DNA of 64,000 bases from Ga0077555 sp964500805 (GTDB taxonomy: Bacteria > Pseudomonadota > Alphaproteobacteria > Rhizobiales > Hyphomicrobiaceae): positions 6,899 through 70,898 of the forward strand of contig CAZCQH010000030.1 of NCBI GenBank assembly GCA_964500805.1. Direction: 5' to 3'. Of this stretch, positions 53,004 to 62,151 are shown piece by piece; position 1 is the first letter of the stretch, and every line of letters begins with the position of its first letter. The notes under the pieces are model-generated. The model was not told the origin of the DNA, did no database searches, and saw only the letters and a list, made by a program, of their open reading frames with translations. A program made the translations under genes and the position numbers.

Positions 53004-54401
53004 TTATGACCGATTCGCCGGAGTTCCGTGATCAAAAGCGCGGCCAGCGGCACGCTCCTCCGGAAACGCCGCGGCAACGAGCGACGGAAACCGCGTCAGC
53101 AACGTCACCGCCCGGGTGACATAGAACACCATGTACGCCGCCCAGAGGCCGTGATTGCCGTAGAGCGGCCCGAGCACCGCATAGGCCGCGAAGAAGCCCA
53201 CCAGGCTCAGCCACATCATGTTCCGCATGTCGCGCGTGCGGGTCGCGCCGATGAAAATGCCGTCGAGCTGAAAGCACCACACGCCGAGAAAGGGCGACAT
53301 CGCCGCCCAGAGCAGAAACGCAACCGCCGCTGTCTGCACCGCCTCGCTCCTGGCGCTGATGGCGATCACGGCTGGCCCCGCGAACCACACCAGCAGCGCA
53401 ACCAGGACGGCGAACACGCCCGCCCAGATCGTGGAGAGTTCCACCGCCCGCCAGAACGCCGCCTTATCGCGCGCCCCGATCGCGCGTCCGACCAGCGCCT
53501 CGGCGGCGAACGCAAACCCATCGAGGAGATAAATGACGACGTTCTTGATGTTGATCAGCAGCGCATTGGCCGCCAGCGTCACGTCCCCTGCTACCGCGCC
53601 CTGGTTGGTGAAGAACACCAGCACGGCGAAATTCCCCAGGGTGCGCACGGTGAGGTCCGTGTTCATCACAAAAGCCCGCGCGAGCTTTTTCCGATCGACC
53701 GCGTCGGCCATAGGCGCCTGGGCACTCATCGTCGCCAGGATCGCGCGCGCCTTGAGCAATCCCGCGGCCGCCGCGATCACCTCCGAAATCAGCGCTGCAT
53801 AGCCGACGCCCTCGACGCCGAAACCCATCCACAGCGTGAACACGATGGCGAGCACCATGTTGAGCACGTTCAGCACCAGCTGCAGCACGAACGCGACGTT
53901 GGCGCGCCCGATGCCGATCAGCCAGCCGAGAATGGCGAAGTTCACCAGTCCCGCCGGTGCCGCCCAGATGCGAATGTCGAAGTACGTGTGCCCCGCTGCG
54001 ATCACCTCCGCCGAGCCGCCCGTCAGCCAGAAGGACAGCGCGCGCAGCGGCCGCTGCAACACGATCAGTGCCACGCCCGCCACCACCGCAACCAGCAGCG
54101 CCCGCAGCAGGTGGCCTGCAATCTCGCGATTGTCGCCGGCGCCGAACGCCTGCGCTGTCAGTCCGGTCGTCCCCGCCCGCAAAAAGGAGAACGTCCAGTA
54201 GAGCATGTTGAAGATCACGGCGCTCACCGCGACAGCGCCCATCAGATGCGGCTGACCGAGCTGTCCGATCACGGCCGTGTCGACGAAGCCGATCATCGGC
54301 ACGGTGGCGTTGGAAAGCACGATCGGGAGCGCGATTTTCAGCACATCCCAATGGCCGAGGGGCTCCGCCTCCGCGCGTACTGCCGTCGTGCCACTCGTCA
54401 T
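53004..54401 (-). CDS. MATE-family (DinF-like) efflux transporter
   Basis: A 465-residue inner-membrane protein with 12 predicted helices in two repeats. IALPIVLSNATVPMIGFVDTAVIGQLG opens it, the classical MATE start with an Asp in helix 1. GTTGLTAQAFGAGD and GVEGVGYAALISE follow, then FAAEALVGRAIGARD in the second half. It would export cationic compounds in exchange for Na+ or H+. ATG 54401 is the likely start. Confidence 0.94.
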   Translation of the reverse strand: MTSGTTAVRAEAEPLGHWDVLKIALPIVLSNATVPMIGFVDTAVIGQLGQPHLMGAVAVSAVIFNMLYWTFSFLRAGTTGLTAQAFGAGDNREIAGHLLRALLVAVVAGVALIVLQRPLRALSFWLTGGSAEVIAAGHTYFDIRIWAAPAGLVNFAILGWLIGIGRANVAFVLQLVLNVLNMVLAIVFTLWMGFGVEGVGYAALISEVIAAAAGLLKARAILATMSAQAPMADAVDRKKLARAFVMNTDLTVRTLGNFAVLVFFTNQGAVAGDVTLAANALLINIKNVVIYLLDGFAFAAEALVGRAIGARDKAAFWRAVELSTIWAGVFAVLVALLVWFAGPAVIAISARSEAVQTAAVAFLLWAAMSPFLGVWCFQLDGIFIGATRTRDMRNMMWLSLVGFFAAYAVLGPLYGNHGLWAAYMVFYVTRAVTLLTRFPSLVAAAFPEERAAGRAFDHGTPANRS

Positions 54402-54437
54402 TCTGCTGGTTCCATGGCCCGATCGATCCACGGTCCC

Positions 54438-54722
54438 TCAGGAGCGGCGATTGTCGTCGCGCTGGCGGAAGCCGGAGAGGAGCCGCGCGATCAGCCAGAT
54501 CGGAATCACCACGACCGCGCCGGCAAGGAAATAGGCGAGCACCGTCTCGACGGCGCCGAAGCCCATGTTGGCAATGCGCCGGATCAGCAGCTGAATGTAG
54601 TCTATGAGATCACGCGGCTGCAACTCGAGCGCCGAGAGAACGATGCCGACAACGATCGAGAGCAGGACGAGCCGGATCACGACGCCCCACGGGTTGCCGC
54701 CGAATAGTCGATTGCTGTCCAT
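54438..54722 (-). CDS. DUF6460-type small membrane protein
   Basis: A 94-residue protein. LFGGNPWGVVIRLVLLSIVVGIVLSALEL and ETVLAYFLAGAVVVIPIWLIARLL are two membrane helices with a short charged link (IRRIANMGF). The sequence suits the DUF6460 family of alphaproteobacteria. AAGGA lies 5 bases before ATG 54722. It is 36 bases upstream of the MATE gene on the same strand, so probably co-transcribed. Confidence 0.82.
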   Translation of the reverse strand: MDSNRLFGGNPWGVVIRLVLLSIVVGIVLSALELQPRDLIDYIQLLIRRIANMGFGAVETVLAYFLAGAVVVIPIWLIARLLSGFRQRDDNRRS

Positions 54723-55077
54723 GGCGTCCTTAAGCTCCGTCGCAGCTTGCAATCGCATAGCACAGGGAACAGCCCTGCGCGACGGGCCCAAGTGCGCACC
54801 GGCTGATCGACGATATGGACCGGAGAGACCGCGTTACGAGATAGTGACGCTTTGCTCGACGTCAATCGAGCGCCCCAAAGTGCATATGTCCGCCCGCCAT
54901 CGCACCGGTTCGGTCCATTCATTCCATGTCGTCCATAATTGCGAGCCGCCATGCCCTGATCTTGCCGCAAGGCCGCTCCAGAAGCCCGCTTGACTAATTT
55001 GCCGGCTGCCCGAACAAAGCCGTCCACCTAGACGTTGTCATCCATCACCCCGCCACTTCGATGTCCTGGAGACCCGC
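54723..55077. other. divergent intergenic region (DUF6460 / pterin-synthase-like operon)
   Basis: A 355-base region between divergent starts. It contains a TTGACT (about 54992) that might be a -35 for the plus-strand operon, but no matching -10. No small gene or repeat is evident. Confidence 0.4.
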
Positions 55078-55479
55078 ATGTACGCCGTGGAAGTTCGCGA
55101 CCGCATCATGATCGCCCACTCGCTTCCCGACCCGTTCTTCGGGCCGGCGCAGGGCATGCACGGTGCGACGTTCGTGGTCGATGTCGCATTCTTCCGCGAG
55201 AAGCTGACCGAGCAAAACGTGGTGGTCGACATCGGTGCAGCGCTCGATGTGCTGAACAAGACCTTGAAGCCGCTCAGCTACAAGAATCTTGACACGCTCC
55301 CGGAGTTCAAGGGCAAGCTCACGACCACCGAGTTCCTGACCAAGCACATCTTCGATGCCATCGTGGCGGCGGCGAAGTCGGGCGCGCTTGGGGCCGATGG
55401 AAAAACCCTCTCAAAGGTGCGCGTGACGCTGCACGAGACCGATCTTGCGCGTGCCTGCTTCGAGGGGCCGGTCGCCTGA
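55078..55479 (+). CDS. 6-pyruvoyl-tetrahydropterin synthase (QueD/PTPS) homologue lacking catalytic residues
   Basis: A 133-residue T-fold protein, the first gene of a plus-strand operon; GGAG is just before ATG 55078. The first zinc His is kept (IAHSL, His14) and so is the first His of the second site (GMHGAT, His28), but HGH is HGA, so the third ligand is Ala30. The catalytic Cys, four residues before the HGH His, is Ala24. The LDH catalytic pair is Ser67-Tyr68. The pterin-anchoring Glu remains (HET, Glu120). It may still bind a pterin or serve as a scaffold, but standard PTPS or QueD chemistry is unlikely. Confidence 0.75.
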   Translation: MYAVEVRDRIMIAHSLPDPFFGPAQGMHGATFVVDVAFFREKLTEQNVVVDIGAALDVLNKTLKPLSYKNLDTLPEFKGKLTTTEFLTKHIFDAIVAAAKSGALGADGKTLSKVRVTLHETDLARACFEGPVA

Positions 55480-55505
55480 TAGCTCCGGTGCGACGGGTGA
55501 CAACG

Positions 55506-56567
55506 ATGGCTGCCTGCGGCTTCGTCATTCCGGGTGACATCAACCTGCCGACCGGCGGCTACGGCTATGACCGGCGTGTGCTGGCGTTGTTGCCGGTGTC
55601 GGGAGTGGATGTGTGGCACGTCGCGCTGCCGGGCGGCTATCCGTCTCCCACGACCGCAGATCTCGCGGCGTCGCTTGCAACGCTCGCTGCTCTACCGGCG
55701 GACATGACGCTGCTGATCGACGGTCTGGCACTCGGTGCCATGCCGCCCGAGATTGTCGCGCAAATCCGCCAGCCGATCGTGGCACTCTGTCATCATCCGC
55801 TGGCTCTGGAGGCCGGCCTCGCACGCGACCGCGCCGACGTGCTGAGGGCAACGGAGATTGCCGCACTCGCCGCCTCGCGCGCTGTCGTCGCAACGAGCGG
55901 CATGACCAAGCAACTGCTGGTCGCGGAGTTCTCCGTTCCTGCCGCAAAGGTCACAGTGGCAGAGCCCGGCACCGACCCCGCCGCGCGCGCGACAGGAACG
56001 GCGGGCGCTGTCGGGCAGGGGCCGATCAACATGCTTGCCGTCGGCTCCATCGTTCCGCGCAAGGGCTACGACGTGCTGATTCATGCGCTTGCCGCACTCA
56101 GCAACAACAACTGGCAACTGACGATCGCGGGCTCCGATGACCGCTCGCCCGAGACCACGGCGCTCGTCCGCCGTCTCATCGGCGAGCACGGGCTCGCCCA
56201 TCAGTGCCACATGATCGGCCCTGTCGATGCGGCCCGCCTCGATCGGCTCTACGCAGCCGCCGATCTCTTCGTCATGCCTTCGCTGTTCGAGGGCTACGGC
56301 ATGGTCATCGCGGAGGCCATGGCGCGTGGGCTTCCGATCGTGTGCACGACCGGCGGTGCCGCTGCCGAAACAGCGCCCGACGATGCCGCAATCAAAGTGC
56401 CGCCCGGTGATGTCGCCGCGTTCGGCGAGGCTGTCCGCCGCGCGCTCGACGATCACGGATTGCGCCGGCGCATGGCCGATGCCTCCTGGGCAGCAGGACA
56501 GCTGTTGCCGCGCTGGCACGACACGGCGCGCATCATCGCCGGTGTCATCAGAAAGGGTCACGTATGA
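55506..56567 (+). CDS. GT4-family glycosyltransferase
   Basis: A 353-residue GT-B fold enzyme. The donor-binding half has VGSIVPRKGYDVLIHALAAL and FVMPSLFEGYGMVIAEAMARGLPIVCTTGGA, with the E-x7-E motif of GT4 retaining enzymes. It begins CGFVIPGDINLPTGGYGYDRRV, an acceptor-side loop. ATG 55506 is preferred to GTG 55488. It starts 26 bases after the pterin-synthase-like gene and its stop overlaps the methyltransferase start (ATGA), so the three are coupled. The acceptor is unknown. Confidence 0.9.
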   Translation: MAACGFVIPGDINLPTGGYGYDRRVLALLPVSGVDVWHVALPGGYPSPTTADLAASLATLAALPADMTLLIDGLALGAMPPEIVAQIRQPIVALCHHPLALEAGLARDRADVLRATEIAALAASRAVVATSGMTKQLLVAEFSVPAAKVTVAEPGTDPAARATGTAGAVGQGPINMLAVGSIVPRKGYDVLIHALAALSNNNWQLTIAGSDDRSPETTALVRRLIGEHGLAHQCHMIGPVDAARLDRLYAAADLFVMPSLFEGYGMVIAEAMARGLPIVCTTGGAAAETAPDDAAIKVPPGDVAAFGEAVRRALDDHGLRRRMADASWAAGQLLPRWHDTARIIAGVIRKGHV

Positions 56568-57403
56568 GCGGGTTCTCCCCGGAGTGGCTGGCGTTGCGCG
56601 AGCCTGTCGATCACCGCTCACGGGCGAGCATGCTTGCCTCGCTCGTCAAACGGCACTTCGGCCCCAAGGGCCGCGTGTCGGTTGTCGACATCGGCTGCGG
56701 CACCGGCTCCAACTTGCGCGCGACCTCCGCGCTGCTGCCGAACGAGCAGGACTGGACGCTCATCGACTACGATCCGGTCTTGCTGGCTACTGCGCGCGAG
56801 CGGCTCCGCGCCTGGGCCGAGCATGCGGAGGTCAATGGCGACACGCTGCATCTCACCGTCGGATCGCGGCGTTTGACGGTGCGGTTCCGCGAGGCAGATC
56901 TCAACAAGGACCTTAATCGTGCGCTGGGTGACGCGCCCGATCTCGTCACCGCCTCGGCATTCTTCGACCTCTGCTCGGCGCAGTTCATCTGCGGCTTTGC
57001 GGAGGCTGTGGCGAAGCGCAAGGCGGCGTTCTACACCGTGCTCACCTACAATGGCGAGCAGGGCTGGGGACCGATGCACGCCGCAGACTCCGCACTACTC
57101 GAGGCCTTCAAGATGCACCAGCTCGGCGACAAGGGCTTCGGCGCAGCCGCCGGTTGGCAGGCGCCAAAAGTGCTGCGCGAAGCCTTCGAGGCGCAAAGCT
57201 ACATTGTCGAGGAGGGGGACAGTCCCTGGCGGCTCGGCAAAGATGAGCGGCAGTTGATCGCGGATCTTGCAACTGGCTTCGCGGGAGCCGCAGCCGAGAT
57301 CGGCATCATTGACCACGCCACGCTCGAGGAATGGCGCAAGGTGGTGCGCACTGCCGCCCTCGTCGGCCACACCGACACGCTCGCGCTTCCCATCGGAGCC
57401 TGA
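56564..57403 (+). CDS. class I SAM-dependent methyltransferase
   Basis: A 279-residue methyltransferase. The SAM motif is VSVVDIGCGTGSNLRATSALLP, followed by LIDYDPVLLATARERL (acidic motif 2) and PDLVTASAFFDLCSAQF. It overlaps the glycosyltransferase stop by 4 bases and ends 2 bases before the glycerate kinase ATG. Substrate unknown; the operon suggests a glycosylated or pterin-like product. Confidence 0.88.
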   Translation: MSGFSPEWLALREPVDHRSRASMLASLVKRHFGPKGRVSVVDIGCGTGSNLRATSALLPNEQDWTLIDYDPVLLATARERLRAWAEHAEVNGDTLHLTVGSRRLTVRFREADLNKDLNRALGDAPDLVTASAFFDLCSAQFICGFAEAVAKRKAAFYTVLTYNGEQGWGPMHAADSALLEAFKMHQLGDKGFGAAAGWQAPKVLREAFEAQSYIVEEGDSPWRLGKDERQLIADLATGFAGAAAEIGIIDHATLEEWRKVVRTAALVGHTDTLALPIGA

Positions 57404-57405
57404 CC

Positions 57406-58740
57406 ATGACGCCCGATCGACGCGCATTGCTGCTCGAGCTTTATGATGCCGCCGTGGCGGCAGCACACCCGGATACCTGCCTCCAAGGCCACCTGCCGGA
57501 TGTGCCGAAGGATGGTCGGTTGATCGTCGTCGGCGCGGGCAAAGCCGCTGCCTCCATGGCGGTGGCGGCCGAGCGGCACTATCGGGCGCTCGGTGTGCTC
57601 GACCGGGTCAGCGGTGCGCTCACCGCTCCCTACGGCTATGCAAGCGCGCTGAAGGAGCCGCCGCGCCACTTGCAGATCATCGAGGGTCGCCACCCAACGC
57701 CAGACGAAGGCAGTCTCGCCGCGGCCGAAGCTGCGCTTGGGCTCGTGGGCTCCGCCACACCACTCGATCTGGTGCTGGTCCTCTTCTCCGGTGGTGCTTC
57801 GGCGCTCTGGGCGGCGCCGGCCGCCGGCCTCGATCTTGCCGCCAAGACGGAGCTGACACGCGGCCTGCTCAAATCCGGTGCCGACATCCACGAGATGAAC
57901 ACCGTGCGGCGGCATCTCTCGCGCATCAAGGGCGGGCGCCTCGCCAAAGCGGCCGGCGGCGCTCGGCTCCTGACGCTCGCCATCTCTGACGTGCCCGGCG
58001 ACGATCCCGCCACCATCGGCTCCGGCCCGACTGTGCCCGATCCGACCACGCTTGCCGATGCCCGCGCGGTCATCGCCAAGCGGCACCAACGCATGACAGC
58101 GCTGGGTTTGCCGGTCCCGCCTTCCATCGAACAGGCGCTCGCCGATCCCGCCAACGAAACCGCAAAACCCGGCGACCCCGCGTTCGCCCGCTCCGAATAC
58201 CGTATCGTCGCAACGCCCGCCCGATCCCTGGAAGCCGCCTGCCAGCTCGCCCGCGTGCAGGGCTACGAGGTGGCGAACCTCGGCGACACGGTCACCGGCG
58301 AGGCGCGCGACGTCGCCCGGGAACACGCCAGACTGGCACGGGAGGCCAAAACCGCTGGCCGCAAAGTCGCCATAATCAGCGGCGGCGAGTTGGAAGTGAC
58401 TGTCCGTGAGCGGGGCGGACGCGGCGGCCGAAGTCAGGAGTATGCGCTCGCGTTCGCACTCGCAATTGACGGGGCCCACGGAATTTCCGCCATTGCCGCT
58501 GACACGGACGGCATCGATGGCGGCGATGGCCTCATTGGCGATCCGGCCGGCGCAAGTGTTTCGACCAAAACCGTGGAAGCTGCGCGCTCGCGCCATCTCG
58601 ATGCCCAGATGGCTTTGGATCATAACGATGCGACCACGTTTTTCGAATCGCTCGAGGCGGGCGGCGTACCAGCATTGATCCGATGCGGGCCGACGCATAC
58701 CAACGTCAACGATTTTCGGGCGATTTTGGTCGATCGCTAG
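57406..58740 (+). CDS. glycerate 2-kinase (MOFRL family)
   Basis: A 444-residue enzyme of the GckA/TtuD type, phosphorylating D-glycerate to 2-phosphoglycerate. It has VVGAGKAAASMAVAAE near 40, SGGASALWAAP near 125 and the C-terminal MOFRL domain with ISGGELEVTV and GGRGGRSQEYALAFAL. The length is normal. The start is 2 bases after the methyltransferase stop, so it is in the same transcript, although its reaction is not obviously related to the upstream genes. Confidence 0.93.
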   Translation: MTPDRRALLLELYDAAVAAAHPDTCLQGHLPDVPKDGRLIVVGAGKAAASMAVAAERHYRALGVLDRVSGALTAPYGYASALKEPPRHLQIIEGRHPTPDEGSLAAAEAALGLVGSATPLDLVLVLFSGGASALWAAPAAGLDLAAKTELTRGLLKSGADIHEMNTVRRHLSRIKGGRLAKAAGGARLLTLAISDVPGDDPATIGSGPTVPDPTTLADARAVIAKRHQRMTALGLPVPPSIEQALADPANETAKPGDPAFARSEYRIVATPARSLEAACQLARVQGYEVANLGDTVTGEARDVAREHARLAREAKTAGRKVAIISGGELEVTVRERGGRGGRSQEYALAFALAIDGAHGISAIAADTDGIDGGDGLIGDPAGASVSTKTVEAARSRHLDAQMALDHNDATTFFESLEAGGVPALIRCGPTHTNVNDFRAILVDR

Positions 58741-58749
58741 CAGGGGCAT

Positions 58750-59217
58750 ATGGGTTCGGGGAGCGGTCAGGCGGGGATTTCGAAGGTGCGCCAGTGCGCG
58801 CTGTCGCTGGCGCTCGTCATCTGCATCTGCGGGTCGCCTGATGCCGCGGTCGCCGATCTCAAGCTCTGCAATGCCACGTCGAGTCGCATCGGCGTCGCTG
58901 TCGGTTACCAGGACGGCAAAGGTTGGGCGACTGAAGGCTGGTGGAACATCGCCTCGCAAACCTGTGAGACGCTGCTCAAGGGAACACTGCTGAGCCGGTT
59001 CTACTACGTCCACGCCGTCGACTACGACCGTGGCGGTGAGTGGGCTGGCGGCAACGTCATGTGTACGGCGGACAAGACCTTCACCATCCGCGGCACCCAG
59101 GACTGCCAGCGGCGCGGCTATCGCAAGACCGGGTTCTTCGAGGTCGACACCAACGAGTCGAAGGACTGGACCATTCGCCTCACCGACCCCGTCGAAGCCT
59201 CGGCGCCAAAAAAATAG
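58750..59217 (+). CDS. DUF1036 exported protein
   Basis: A 155-residue protein with a signal peptide ending DAAVAD. The mature part has DLKLCNATSSRIGVAVGY, WNIASQTCETLL, GNVMCTADKTF and QDCQRRGYRKTGFFEVDT, the DUF1036 pattern with four Cys. Such secreted proteins are widespread in alphaproteobacteria and of unknown function. It follows the glycerate kinase gene by 9 bases. Confidence 0.9.
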   Translation: MGSGSGQAGISKVRQCALSLALVICICGSPDAAVADLKLCNATSSRIGVAVGYQDGKGWATEGWWNIASQTCETLLKGTLLSRFYYVHAVDYDRGGEWAGGNVMCTADKTFTIRGTQDCQRRGYRKTGFFEVDTNESKDWTIRLTDPVEASAPKK

Positions 59218-59314
59218 TCGGTGGAACTTGAAAGTCAGCGCTTAAGCCGTTTCAACGCTGCAGCAGTCGTGCACGCTACGAGTGCAGGGCAGGGGGACTG
59301 AAGTCGAGGTCGCC

Positions 59315-60142
59315 TCAAATCCCCTGCCCATCCGCCTCGCGCTTCAGCTCCTCGTACATCGCCTTCACGCCTGCCGCGAAGGGATGCACGTCCATTAGCT
59401 GCTTCAAGACCCCGAAGGCGGCCTTCTTGTTGCCGACCTCGCGCCAGATCTGCACAAGACCTTCGAGCGCCTTAAAGTGGTTCGGATCGAGCGCCAGCAC
59501 ACGGCGGAGATCGCCGACGGCGGCTTCATAATTGTTCTGCATGAAATGGTAGTAGGCGCGCTGATTGAACGCCTCGGGGTAATCGGGTGCAAGCGCCACA
59601 ACGTGATCGAGTAGTTTCTTGGCGAGCTCCAGGTCCTTCTTCTTCTGCGCCTGCTGGGCCCGTTCGATCAACAGGTTCACGGTGTCGGAACCGGATTGCG
59701 CCCAGAGGCGCTCGATGGAGGAGGCATACCTTTTGGCGGTTTCCTCGTCCTCCGCCGTCGCGAGCTGCGCGTAGAGGTCTGCTAGCCGCCGTGCCTTCTC
59801 AGCTGCGGTCTGCGGTGGACGGCTGAGTTTCGCTTGCTTGTCCTTTTCCTTCGCATCGCCGCCAGCCTTATCCGCTTCGGCTGATGTCCCCTCCTTCCCG
59901 TCGGGAGCGGGCTTGGCCTGCTTGCCATCGGCTTTCGGGTCGGCGGGGCGCTGCTCACGACCCTCTTTGCCGGGGTCGCGACGCGGTGCGGATTTGTCCT
60001 GGTCCTTCTGGCGCGCATCAGGCGAGTGGCTTTGCTGGGCCGCGGATGGGATCGCGCCGCCAGTAAGCGTTAACGAAAGGCCGAGCGTGGCGACAACCAC
60101 AGCGCTGGCGAGGGACTTCAGGCTTATCGAGGGCTTGCTCAT
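59315..60142 (-). CDS. exported TPR-type protein with Lys/Asp/Pro-rich linker
   Basis: A 275-residue protein. The signal peptide is about 1-36 (GGAIPSAAQQ). Residues 37-110 are low-complexity, charged and likely disordered. The C-terminal half holds TPR-like helices (AKKLLDHVVALAPDYPEAFNQRAYYHFMQ, then AVGDLRRVLALDPNHFKALEGL). It is probably a periplasmic scaffold. It shares a divergent region with the phosphonate-type binding protein. Confidence 0.85.
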   Translation of the reverse strand: MSKPSISLKSLASAVVVATLGLSLTLTGGAIPSAAQQSHSPDARQKDQDKSAPRRDPGKEGREQRPADPKADGKQAKPAPDGKEGTSAEADKAGGDAKEKDKQAKLSRPPQTAAEKARRLADLYAQLATAEDEETAKRYASSIERLWAQSGSDTVNLLIERAQQAQKKKDLELAKKLLDHVVALAPDYPEAFNQRAYYHFMQNNYEAAVGDLRRVLALDPNHFKALEGLVQIWREVGNKKAAFGVLKQLMDVHPFAAGVKAMYEELKREADGQGI

Positions 60143-60284
60143 GCCCTAAAATACTGCGCCCTAAACATGGCGTCAAAAAGGGATTTGGCGCCATCATCCG
60201 GTCCTTGCGAATCCGCTATCGAACGCTCAGATCAAGCTGGCCGGCTCCGGCGATCTACAACAGGGAAACTGAAAGAAAGCCTCG

Positions 60285-61352
60285 ATGACAAGTTCCGGGA
60301 ACTGCGACATTGCAAACCGGCGGCCGGTGCAGTTCGGATGGGCTCTCCTCGCGCTCGTTCTCGCGATGGCGCTCGGGGTTGCCGCCGCCCGTGACGCTTT
60401 CGCGCAGTCGCGCACCCGCATCGTCGTCTACTCGACGCTCGAGCCCGAAAACGTCGCCGACTTCAAGCAGGCCTTCGAGGCCGACAATCGCGATCTAGAG
60501 ATCGTCTGGATACGCGATGCGACCGGCGTCATCACGGCGCGAATTCTAGCGGCAGGCGACAATCAGCAGGGCGATGCCATCTGGGGCTTGGCCGTCACCT
60601 CGATGCTGCAGCTGAAGGCGAAGGGACTGCTCGTCCCGCATGCGCCGCCGAACCTTACCGAGCTGAAGCCGCAGTTTCGCGACAAAGCCGACCCGCCTTC
60701 GTGGATCGGCATGGAGGCTTGGGTCGGCGCGCTCTGCTTCAACACGATCGAGGCTGAGAAACACAAATTGCCCGTGCCCAGCTCGTGGTTCGATCTGACG
60801 AACCCTGCCTACAAGGGCCATCTCGTGATGCCGCATCCGGCATCGTCAGGCACCGGCTACTATCACGTGTCCTCCTGGATCCAGCTCTTCGGTGAAGAGA
60901 AGGCGTGGGAGTTCATGGACAAGCTCCATCCCAATATCGCGGTCTATGAGCACGGCGGCTCGAAGCCATGCCGCATGGCGGCGGCCGGCGAGTTCGCCAT
61001 CGGCATCTCGACCGAGATCACCGGTGCTCAAATGAAGACGCGCGGCGCCAAGCTCGAGACACTGCTACCGAAGGAAGGCATCGGCTGGGACATGGACACC
61101 GCGGCCGTCCTCAAAGGCGCCAAGAACCCAGCCGCTGCGCCTCGCATCGTCGATTTCGCGGCGAGCCGCAAGGCAAATGAGCTCTACGCGCGTCATGTCA
61201 GCCAGGTTGCCATCGCTGGCATCACGAAGGACATCCCGAATTATCCAAAGGGCGTCGCCGAGGCGATGATCAACAACGATCTCGAGTGGGCATCGGAAAA
61301 TCGCGATCGCATCCTTACCGAGTGGACGAGGCGCTATGGCAAGGGCCGCTGA
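60285..61352 (+). CDS. ABC-type substrate-binding protein (2-aminoethylphosphonate / iron type)
   Basis: A 355-residue exported binding protein. A signal helix spans about 18-40 (LALVLAMALGVAAARDAFAQ). The mature part reads IVVYSTLEPENVADFKQAFEA, DLTNPAYKGHLVMPHPASSGTGYYHV and AIGISTEITGAQM, most like the putative 2-aminoethylphosphonate binding proteins (PhnS-type) of family 1. No permease or ATPase gene is adjacent on this side of the window, so it would have to use another ABC system. The start has only a weak ribosome-binding site. Confidence 0.85.
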   Translation: MTSSGNCDIANRRPVQFGWALLALVLAMALGVAAARDAFAQSRTRIVVYSTLEPENVADFKQAFEADNRDLEIVWIRDATGVITARILAAGDNQQGDAIWGLAVTSMLQLKAKGLLVPHAPPNLTELKPQFRDKADPPSWIGMEAWVGALCFNTIEAEKHKLPVPSSWFDLTNPAYKGHLVMPHPASSGTGYYHVSSWIQLFGEEKAWEFMDKLHPNIAVYEHGGSKPCRMAAAGEFAIGISTEITGAQMKTRGAKLETLLPKEGIGWDMDTAAVLKGAKNPAAAPRIVDFAASRKANELYARHVSQVAIAGITKDIPNYPKGVAEAMINNDLEWASENRDRILTEWTRRYGKGR

Positions 61353-61402
61353 GTCGCCGGCGGCAAGATCCTGCTATCGCTGAGGAGCATCACCGAGCCT
61401 TC

Positions 61403-62062
61403 ATGACCTATCGCCAGACCTCACGCGCTCTCTGGGTCATCTTCGCCATCGCGATCGGCGCTCTGGCGTACCAATTTCAGGATCAGCTCGAGCTGGTATT
61501 CGCGAGGCGTGGCACTCTGACCGTCACTGAGGAGGCCGACAATGTCGTGAAGCTTCACTGGCGCGGCAAGGTCGCGGCGCCTCTCGCGTCCAGGCTCGAT
61601 GAGGTTTTTCGTACGTACGCCAATCGGCGTCAAACGCGGTTCATCCTATCGCTCGCATCCCCCGGAGGCGAGCTGTCGCACGGTGCCGAGGTGGTGCGCT
61701 TGATCAAGACCGTCCAGCGCACAAACGTCGTCGACACGGTTGTCGAGGGTCGCAGCGCTTGTGCGTCCATGTGCGTTGCGATCTACCTCGCCGGCAACAA
61801 CCGATTGGCTGATCCGCGCGCCCGGTTCATGTTCCATGAGGTAAGTTTCCGCGATGCCGTGAGCGAAAAGATCAACGACGTGCCTGAGCGGGCCATTGCC
61901 CGGGCCACGGATCAATTGCTCGAACGTTACTTCAAGCCCGAAGGTGTCGACGCAGCTTGGCTCACCGATATCCGCCGCCGCATGAAAGGCCGCGACGTGT
62001 GGCTCACCGCCCAAGAGCTCGTCAACGAGCGCTCGGGAATCGTCCTGCAGCTCACCAACTGA
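61403..62062 (+). CDS. membrane-anchored ClpP-like serine protease homologue
   Basis: A 219-residue protein. An N-terminal hydrophobic helix (9-24) predicts a membrane anchor with the domain outside the cytosol. The ClpP/crotonase-like core has SLASPGGELSHG near 83-94, a Ser122 in RSACASMCVAIYLAG at the place of the ClpP nucleophile, and His145 in RFMFHEV. The catalytic Asp is not certain. Such periplasmic ClpP-like proteins are common in alphaproteobacteria and not well characterised. It starts 50 bases after the phosphonate-type binding protein. Confidence 0.82.
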   Translation: MTYRQTSRALWVIFAIAIGALAYQFQDQLELVFARRGTLTVTEEADNVVKLHWRGKVAAPLASRLDEVFRTYANRRQTRFILSLASPGGELSHGAEVVRLIKTVQRTNVVDTVVEGRSACASMCVAIYLAGNNRLADPRARFMFHEVSFRDAVSEKINDVPERAIARATDQLLERYFKPEGVDAAWLTDIRRRMKGRDVWLTAQELVNERSGIVLQLTN

Positions 62063-62151
62063 GCGTTGAGGTGTTTGGCTCCGGCCTTGCCACCTATCCT
62101 ATCGCGCCGGAAAGGAGCGACCGCGCGCCTCCCGTCGCACATCAATCGACG

